Notes under the pieces: model-generated
The model's input: only the letters and a program-made list of their open reading frames with translations
Databases searched by the model: none
What the model was told of the DNA's origin: nothing
Assembly: GCA_035605155.1 (NCBI GenBank)
Contig: DATNHC010000134.1
Span: 1-8,138, forward strand
Length of the DNA: 8,138 bases
Source of the DNA: VRUE01 sp035605155
GTDB taxonomy: Bacteria; Actinomycetota; Thermoleophilia; Solirubrobacterales; 70-9
Direction: 5' to 3'
In this document: in pieces, positions 1 through 5,804 of the stretch
Numbering within the stretch: the stretch's first letter is position 1
How the letters are laid out: every line of letters starts with the position of its first letter
Made by a program: the position numbers and the translations under genes

Positions 1-318
1 CGCTGGGGGCGCATGCACGAGGGGGTCGACATCGCCGTCCCGGCAGGGACCCCAATTCGCGCCGCCGCGGCTGGCTCGGTCGTGCTGGTGCAGTCGGATG
101 CCGAAAGCGGCGGCTATGGAAACTTCACCTGCCTCGACCATGGCGGCGGGCTGCAGACCTGTTACGCCCATCAGTCCTCTTTCGCCGTGACGTCGGGAAG
201 CGTCTCCCAGGGCGAGGTGATCGGCTACGTCGGCTGCACCGGTCATTGCTACGGCGACCACCTGCACTTCGAGGTCCGGGTCGGCGGCGTCGCTACCGAT
301 CCGCTGGGTTACCTGTAG
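1..318 (+). CDS. M23 (LytM-type) metallopeptidase, C-terminal domain; 5' end outside the window
   Basis: The frame is open at the left edge, so this is the last 105 codons of a longer gene; the ATG at 13 is internal to the domain and is not a credible start. M23 peptidases are zinc endopeptidases that cut peptidoglycan cross-links outside the membrane. The zinc and catalytic pattern is complete: HEGVD just after the edge gives the first His and the Asp, YAH in the middle gives a catalytic His, and HLHFEV near the end gives the HxH pair. The domain finishes with DPLGYL, as is usual for the family. Four cysteines are present: one in FTCLDH, one in QTCYAH and two in GCTGHCYG. The last pair sits where many relatives have Ser (GSTGxSxG), so disulfides in an exported protein are likely. 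Any signal peptide or coiled-coil region would lie upstream and cannot be seen. Family assignment is firm; substrate is inferred. Confidence 0.93.
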   Translation, partial: RWGRMHEGVDIAVPAGTPIRAAAAGSVVLVQSDAESGGYGNFTCLDHGGGLQTCYAHQSSFAVTSGSVSQGEVIGYVGCTGHCYGDHLHFEVRVGGVATDPLGYL

Positions 319-330
319 GCGTCGGCCTAC
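315..330 (+). terminator. Small hairpin overlapping the M23 stop codon, weak terminator candidate
   Basis: GTAGGC (315-320) and GCCTAC (325-330) form a perfect 6-bp stem with a 4-base loop, and the TAG stop lies inside the left arm. The following bases (TCAAAATCAC) lack a T-run, so this is not a classical intrinsic terminator. It may only be a chance inverted repeat. Confidence 0.25.
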
Positions 331-382
331 TCAAAATCACTCGGAAATCCAATTATTAGGTATGTCTTGTGGGATATGCCCT

Positions 383-429
383 GCGACCCTGGGTAGGAAG
401 CGACCCAGGAAGCGACCCAGGAGGCGACG
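383..429 (+). repeat. Short direct repeats GCGACCC / GGAAGCGACCCA before the 433 gene
   Basis: GCGACCC occurs at 383-389, 400-406 and 412-418, and a fourth, imperfect copy (GCGACG) follows at 424-429. The 12-mer GGAAGCGACCCA is perfectly repeated in tandem at 396-407 and 408-419, and its next partial copy begins GGAGGCGAC at 420. The repeat lies entirely in the leader of the downstream gene and runs into its SD sequence. It could be replication slippage, a protein-binding site, or part of the RNA structure described in the next entry. No known operator is recognised. Confidence 0.6.
388..424 (+). promoter_or_regulatory. Strong Shine-Dalgarno with two alternative hairpins
   Basis: AGGAGG at 419-424 lies 8 bases before the ATG at 433 and supports that start strongly. 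Upstream, CCTGGGT (388-394) is the exact complement of ACCCAGG, which occurs twice: at 403-409 and at 415-421. Pairing with the first copy leaves the SD free; pairing with the second would cover its first three bases. The complementarity is directly visible. That it regulates translation is inference only. Positions 331-375 are comparatively AT-rich and could hold a promoter, but I see no convincing -35/-10 pair. Confidence 0.4.
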
Positions 430-432
430 CCG

Positions 433-1176
433 ATGATTCGCCAGGCACACACCTACCTCGCAGGCGCCATCTCGGGCACGGCCCTGGTTGGAGCTGCCGT
501 TGTCGCCTTTGTCCTGCTTGTCTCCCTGGGTGCTCTGCGGGACTGGCCGTTGGCGGAGATCGGCGGTGGAGGGGAGGAGTCCGGCGTCTCGGAGAGCAGC
601 CCGGTCGCTCCCTCGCAGGCAGGTTCGGCTGCCAGCGCCCGAGCCACCGCCGCTCCTGGGTCAGGTGGTCTCGGTGGCAAAGCCGGCGGGGCCGGTCCAA
701 AAGCGGCGCGCCAGGACGTGACGGCAGCACCGGGGGCGCCCAATTCACCGACCGGCGAAGCGCCAAGTGGGGGGGCGCCCACGCCGAGCCCGACCGGTGG
801 CGGCGGACCGAATAGCTCTCCGGCGCCATCGTCGGCGGCGAGCTCGGGCAGGTCCGGGACCGGCAACAAAGGGGGCGCACCGCCGATCGGCGGCGGCCGC
901 GGGGGCGAAAGCTCGGGGGGTCAGTCAACTTCGGGGGCGGTGACCGGCGCCGTTAACGACACGGTCGACGGCGTCGACGGCGTCGTCGGCGGCAGCCTCG
1001 AAGAGACCGGAGTTTCCGAAGTCACCGAAAAAGTCGTCGACAGTGTGGCCGGGCCGGAATCGACGGTCGGCAAAACGGTCGATGAGGCAGTCGGCAAAAC
1101 GGTCGACGAGGCGGTCGGCAAAACGGTCGACGACACGGTCAAAGCGGTCGACGGCCTGCTTGGCGTCAACCGCTAA
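433..1176 (+). CDS. Membrane-anchored low-complexity protein of unknown function
   Basis: I do not recognise a named family. The 247-residue product has four visible parts. A short N-terminus (MIRQAHTY) is followed by one hydrophobic segment at about residues 9-35, which is either a signal anchor or a single membrane span; no clear signal peptidase site is seen. Residues about 40-172 are low complexity, rich in Gly, Ser, Pro and Ala, and look disordered, like a linker crossing the cell wall. Residues about 173-247 are rich in Val, Asp, Thr and Lys, with DxVDGVDGVVGG-like stretches and three copies of an 8-residue unit beginning VGKTVDEA; the segment ends KAVDGLLG. There are no cysteines and no catalytic motif. 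The start is set by AGGAGG 8 bases upstream. The gene ends 48 bases before lysA on the same strand, so co-transcription is possible. Its being a real gene rests on the strong SD, the membrane segment and G/C-rich codon use. Confidence 0.75.
   Translation: MIRQAHTYLAGAISGTALVGAAVVAFVLLVSLGALRDWPLAEIGGGGEESGVSESSPVAPSQAGSAASARATAAPGSGGLGGKAGGAGPKAARQDVTAAPGAPNSPTGEAPSGGAPTPSPTGGGGPNSSPAPSSAASSGRSGTGNKGGAPPIGGGRGGESSGGQSTSGAVTGAVNDTVDGVDGVVGGSLEETGVSEVTEKVVDSVAGPESTVGKTVDEAVGKTVDEAVGKTVDDTVKAVDGLLGVNR
1066..1137 (+). repeat. Three in-frame 24-bp tandem repeats coding for VGKTVDEA units
   Basis: Three consecutive 24-bp units start at 1066, 1090 and 1114. The first 15 bases of each, GTCGGCAAAACGGTC, are identical. 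The first two units encode VGKTVDEA and the third VGKTVDDT (residues 212-235 of the host protein). Unit 1 differs from unit 2 by synonymous changes (GAT/GAC, GCA/GCG), so the copies are recent but not brand new. The unit length keeps frame, so copy number could vary between strains without breaking the protein. Confidence 0.9.
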
Positions 1177-1224
1177 CGGCCCCGGCACTCGAAGCCCGGC
1201 CGTCAACCGTCACAATGCCCGCCT

Positions 1225-2529
1225 ATGGCGGAGCGTGGACAGGTGGGCGCCGTGGCCGATTCGATCGCCGGCTCGCCCGTGTACCCGGGGGGAAGCCGCG
1301 TCAACGAGCGCGGTCATCTCGAGCTGGGCGGTTGCGACGTGGTCGACCTCGTTGGCGAGCTCGGCACGCCCGCCTACATCTACGCCGAGGACGACATGCG
1401 CGCCCGCGCCCGCGCCTACCGGGAGGCCTTCGAGCGCCGCGGCGTCGATTTCGAGGTCCTTTACGCCAGCAAGTCCTTCCCCTGCACCGCCGCCTACCGC
1501 CTCTTTGCAGAGGAGGGGCTTTCGGTCGACGTCGCCTCGGGCGGCGAGCTGCACATGGCGCTGCGGGCGGGATTCGACCCGGCGCGCATCCACATGCACG
1601 GCAACAACAAGAGCGACGAGGAGATCCTCTTCGCGGCCCGCTCCGGCGTCGGTCACCTGATTCTCGACTCCTTCGATGAGATCGAGCGCTGCGAGCGGTT
1701 GCTCGAGCACCGGCAGGACGTGCTGATCAGGGTCACGCCCGGGATTAAGCCATCCACGCACGACTACATCCAGACCGGCCAGCTCGACTCGAAGTTCGGC
1801 TTCGGCCTCGAGGACGGCCTCGCGCAGCGGGCGATCGAGCGGGTGCTCGCCTCCGACGTGCTGCGACTCACGGGCCTTCACGCCCACATCGGCTCGCAGA
1901 TCTTCGAGCTCGAGCCCTACACCCTGGCGATCCGCGCCATCGGCGAGCTTGCCGGCGAGTGGTGCCGGGTCGTCAACGTCGGCGGCGGGCTCGGCATCGC
2001 CTACACGGCAGCCGACGAGCCACCGCCGATCGACGCTTACGTCGAGGTCAAGGCGCGCGGCGTCGCCGAGGTCTTCGGCCCCGACGTGCGGATCCTGGTC
2101 GAGCCCGGGCGCTCGCTGGTGGGCAACGCGGGCGTCACCGCCTATCGGGTCGGAACCGTCAAGGAGATCCCCGGCGTGCGCACCTACGTCGCCGTCGACG
2201 GCGGCATGTCGGACAACCTGCGACCGATGCTCTACGGCTCTCGCTACGAGGCGCTGATCGCCGACAGGGCTGCGGAGCCGCCCGGGACCCTGGCGACGAT
2301 CGCCGGGATGCACTGCGAGTCGGGCGACATCGTCGTCCGTGACGTGATGTTGCACGAGCCGGCCGTCGGCGACGTGCTGGTGACGCCGGCCACCGGCGCC
2401 TACGGCTACGCGATGGCGAGCAACTACAACGGCGTCACACGTCCGCCGGTGATCTTCTGTCGCGGCGGCGAGGCCCACCTCGTCGTCCGCCGAGAGACCT
2501 ACGAGGACCTCACTTCCCGCGATGCCTAA
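1225..2529 (+). CDS. lysA: Diaminopimelate decarboxylase (last step of lysine synthesis)
   Basis: LysA decarboxylates meso-2,6-diaminopimelate to L-lysine in the cytoplasm, using pyridoxal phosphate in a fold-III (alanine-racemase-like) barrel. The signature order is complete. VLYASKSFP carries the PLP lysine (K83). HGNNKSDEE, TPGIKPSTHDYIQTG and SKFGFGL follow, then HAHIGSQ (His221), VNVGGGLG (phosphate-binding Gly loop) and LVEPGRSLVG. CESGD holds the active-site Cys from the partner subunit (C364), and GAYGYAMASNYN closes the set. Length (434 residues) is normal. The start is uncertain: the ATG at 1225 has no clear SD, and GTG codons at 1243, 1252 and 1279 are in frame. Family similarity begins near YPGGSRVNERG, just after GTG 1279, and GCGGAG at 1228-1233 would suit GTG 1243. 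The gene overlaps hom by 8 bases. No riboswitch or attenuator is seen before it. Confidence 0.97.
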   Translation: MAERGQVGAVADSIAGSPVYPGGSRVNERGHLELGGCDVVDLVGELGTPAYIYAEDDMRARARAYREAFERRGVDFEVLYASKSFPCTAAYRLFAEEGLSVDVASGGELHMALRAGFDPARIHMHGNNKSDEEILFAARSGVGHLILDSFDEIERCERLLEHRQDVLIRVTPGIKPSTHDYIQTGQLDSKFGFGLEDGLAQRAIERVLASDVLRLTGLHAHIGSQIFELEPYTLAIRAIGELAGEWCRVVNVGGGLGIAYTAADEPPPIDAYVEVKARGVAEVFGPDVRILVEPGRSLVGNAGVTAYRVGTVKEIPGVRTYVAVDGGMSDNLRPMLYGSRYEALIADRAAEPPGTLATIAGMHCESGDIVVRDVMLHEPAVGDVLVTPATGAYGYAMASNYNGVTRPPVIFCRGGEAHLVVRRETYEDLTSRDA

Positions 2530-3741
2530 ACCCCTGCGCATCGGGCTGCTGGGACGCGGCACCGTCGGCGGTGCCTTCGCCGAGCTGGTTGCCAGCCGGG
2601 CCGACGCGGTCGAGGCCGCGACCGGGCGCCGACCCGAGATCACCGGGGTGCTCACCCGCGAGGGCGGGGACTTCGGCTCGATCCTCGCGGGCTCGGACCT
2701 GGTCGTCGAGCTGATCGGCGGCACCGAGTCGGCGCGTGAGCTCGTCCTGCAGGCGTTGCAGGCCGGCCGCCCGGTCGTCACCGCCAACAAGCAGCTCCTC
2801 GCCCAGCATGGGGAGGAGCTCTTCCAGGTTGCCCGCGAAGCCGGCGTGCAGCTGCGCTTCGAGGCGGCGGTGGCCGGCGTGATCCCGATCGTCCGCGTGA
2901 TCCAGGAGAGCTTCGGCGTCACCCAGATCGCCAAGGTCTTCGGCATCGTCAACGGCACGACCAACTTCATCCTCACCGAGATGGCCGCCAGCGGCGCCTC
3001 CTACGAGGAGACGCTGGCCCGCGCCCAGGAGCTCGGCTACGCCGAGGCCGATCCCACCGACGACGTCAACGGGGCCGACGCGGCGGCGAAGATGGCGATC
3101 CTCGCGCGCCTCGCGTTCCACACGCCGGTGACCCTGGACGAGGTCTCCTACGAGGGGATCGAGAAGGTGCAGCCGGACGATCTCGCCTACGCCAAGGAGC
3201 TGGGCCTCTCGCTGAAGCTGCTTGGCGTGGCCGAACGCCGCGAGGGCGGCATCAGCGTCCGTGTCTTCCCCTGCTTCCTCTACGGCGGCCACCCGCTGGC
3301 TCCGGTCGAGGGCCCGTTCAACGCGGTGATGGTCGAGGCCCCCGAGATCACCGAGGTGACGATGTCGGGGCCGGGAGCAGGGGGGGTGCAGACCGCCTCT
3401 GCCGTGCTCGGTGACGTCGTCTCGATCCTCAACGGCGACGCGCCGGTGCACGAGACGCGCGTGCAGCTGCCGATAGTCGCCGACGTCACCTCTTCGTTCT
3501 ACCTGCACCTGGCGGTTGCCGATCGCCCTGGCGTCCTCGCCCAGATCGCCCAGGTGCTGGGCGACAAAGAGGTCTCGGTGAAGAGCGTGGTGCAGCGTGG
3601 CCTCGGCGACGACACCCGCCTGGTGATGGTCATCCACGAGTGCCTCGAGTCGCGCTTCGCCGAGGCGCTGGAAGCGATCGACCAGCTCGACGTGCTGCGC
3701 GCCCCGCCGCGCGCAATCCGCGTGATCGAAGAGGAGTTCGT

Positions 3742-3745
<4 letters not shown>
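2522..3745 (+). CDS. hom: Homoserine dehydrogenase with C-terminal ACT domain
   Basis: Hom reduces L-aspartate 4-semialdehyde to L-homoserine with NAD(P)H, the entry to the threonine and methionine branch. In order, the 407-residue protein shows a Rossmann nucleotide site (GLLGRGTVGG, about residues 8-17), the TANKQLLAQHG motif with Lys90, and the FGIVNGTTNFIL segment. The family signature GYAEADPTDDVNGADAAAK follows, with Asp186 and Lys190 in the catalytic positions known from yeast HSD. From about residue 327 an ACT domain begins (LAVADRPGVLAQIAQVLG), which in Gram-positive-type enzymes mediates feedback inhibition by threonine. This is the stand-alone form; there is no fused aspartokinase. 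The ATG overlaps the end of lysA and the stop overlaps the thrC start, so translational coupling is likely. SD support is weak (GAGGA about 15 bases upstream), consistent with coupling. Confidence 0.97.
3731..3736 (+). promoter_or_regulatory. Shine-Dalgarno that fixes the TTG start of thrC
   Basis: GAGGAG lies inside the last codons of hom, 5 bases before TTG at 3742. No ATG or GTG at a suitable place precedes the conserved threonine synthase N-terminus, so this site decides the thrC start. It also codes for two Glu residues of Hom. Confidence 0.7.
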
Positions 3746-4775
<1,030 letters not shown>

Positions 4776-4779
<4 letters not shown>

Positions 4780-5657
4780 CGACCCGGCGCCGCCTCGTCC
4801 GGGTTCCTGCCTCATCGGCCAACCTCGGCCCCGGCTACGACGTGCTCGCCGCGGCGGTCTCGCTCTTCCTCGAGCTGGAGGTCGAGGAGATGGGCGAGTT
4901 CTCGCTCGACCCCGGCGGGCTCGACGTCTCCACCGGCCGCGACAACCTGATCGTGCGCGCTTTCGAGTCTCTGCGCCCTGCCGACGAGATCGCCTTCCGC
5001 TTGCGCAGCGAGATCCCGCTCGCGCGCGGGCTCGGCTCGAGCGCCGCGGCGATCGTCGCCGGCCTCTTCGCCGCCGACCATCTCTACGAGCTGGCGCTCT
5101 CGGAGGAGGAGATGCTCGCTCGCGCGAGCGCGATCGAGGGCCACCCCGACAACGTCGCCGCCGCGATCTACGGCGGCTTTGTCATCTGCGGCGCAGGGGA
5201 TGGGGGTGCGCCGGGGGCGGCGCGCTTCGACCCACCCGGGGGGCTCGAGGGAATCGCCGTGGTCCCGGCCGAGGAGGTCTCAACCGAGCATGCCCGCCAG
5301 GCGATTCCGACAGAGCTGCCGCTGACCGACGCCGTCGCCAACGTCGCCGCCGCCGCCCGGCTCATTCTCGGCCTGCAAACGGCCGACCTCGATCTCGTCG
5401 CCGCTGGCCTCAGCGACCGCATCCACCAGGAGCGCCGCCGTAAGCTCTATCCGCGCTCGATGGAGCTCGTCGACGACGCTGCCGAGCTCGGTGCCCTCGG
5501 CGCGACCATTTCCGGCGCCGGCCCCAGCGTCTTGGTCTGGACGACCTGGCAGGACGCCGGCAAGGTCGCAGAGGCGCTTGAGCAGCGCTGCGCTGGCTGG
5601 GCTGAGGTCCGGCGCCTGCCCTTCACCCCGCACGGCGCCGACGTGCCCGAGCTCTGA
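4776..5657 (+). CDS. thrB: Homoserine kinase (GHMP family)
   Basis: ThrB phosphorylates L-homoserine with ATP to give O-phosphohomoserine, the substrate of ThrC. The 293-residue protein carries all three GHMP-kinase regions. The N-terminal substrate motif is VPASSANLGPGYD, where most relatives have Phe instead of Tyr. The ATP phosphate loop is PLARGLGSSAA (residues 81-91), followed by EGHPDNVAAAIYGG. The C-terminal motif is ATISGAGPSVL. The GTG start lies in a GTGA overlap with the thrC stop, and the encoded start (MTTRRRLVRVPASSANLG) fits the family closely. No good SD precedes it, so re-initiation after ThrC is the likely route. It is the last gene of the operon: a non-coding gap with a hairpin follows. 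In several other actinobacteria rho comes next; here it does not. Confidence 0.96.
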
Positions 5658-5695
5658 GCTCTGTTGGGCCACGGTTAAGCGGGACGATCTACCAA

Positions 5696-5728
5696 AAACA
5701 GAGGTTGTCATTTAAAAAACCTCTGTTT
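5696..5728 (+). terminator. AT-rich 11-bp hairpin after thrB, candidate bidirectional terminator
   Basis: AAACAGAGGTT (5696-5706) and AACCTCTGTTT (5718-5728) are perfect complements around an 11-base loop. The right arm ends in TTT followed by AT, and the left arm is preceded by A residues, so on either strand the stem ends in a short U-run. The tract stands out in a very GC-rich neighbourhood and lies 38 bases after the thrB stop, where the operon should end. The U-run is short and the stem only moderately strong, so termination may be partial. It overlaps a promoter candidate and could instead be an operator-like palindrome. Confidence 0.55.
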
Positions 5729-5733
5729 ATCGT
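5705..5733 (+). promoter_or_regulatory. Possible promoter for the protease gene
   Basis: TTGTCA (5705-5710) matches the -35 consensus at 5 of 6 positions. TATCGT (5728-5733), 17 bases on, matches the -10 at 4 of 6. A transcript would start near 5740, giving a leader of about 65 bases before the ATG at 5805. The -35 begins in the left arm of the hairpin and runs into its loop, and the -10 starts at the end of the right arm. The prediction rests on consensus matches only. Confidence 0.3.
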
Positions 5734-5791
5734 TGCCTGGTCTCGGCAGATGTGGCACTGAGGGACTGAGATCGGCGCCGCGCAACTGGCA

Positions 5792-5798
5792 GGGGGAG
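5792..5798 (+). promoter_or_regulatory. Shine-Dalgarno for the protease gene
   Basis: GGGGGAG sits 6 bases before the ATG at 5805. With the signal peptide that begins at this ATG, it fixes the start of the long open frame. Confidence 0.6.
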
Positions 5799-5804
5799 AT
5801 ACGC

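Noticed and set aside
1066..1137. CRISPR-like appearance of regularly spaced repeats
   Set aside because: The 24-bp units abut with no spacers and keep the reading frame of a protein, so they are coding tandem repeats.
1178..1201. GC-rich inverted repeat between the 433 gene and lysA
   Set aside because: Only 4-bp arms pair cleanly (GGCC/GGCC or CCGG/CCGG) and no T-run follows. This is expected by chance at this GC content.
433..1206. Minus-strand and alternative-frame ORFs opposite the low-complexity gene
   Set aside because: Their repeats simply mirror the 24-bp units. The plus-strand frame from 433 has the SD and a membrane segment.
1210..2976. 588-codon open frame on the minus strand across lysA and hom
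   Set aside because: It is antisense to two genes with complete family motifs. Long antisense frames are expected in DNA with G/C-biased third positions, and its translation matches no domain.
3640..3741. Upstream ATG start for thrC at 3640
   Set aside because: It would add 34 residues encoded inside the hom ACT domain in another frame, rich in Arg, Ala and Pro and unlike threonine synthase. TTG 3742 has an SD and gives the family-length protein.
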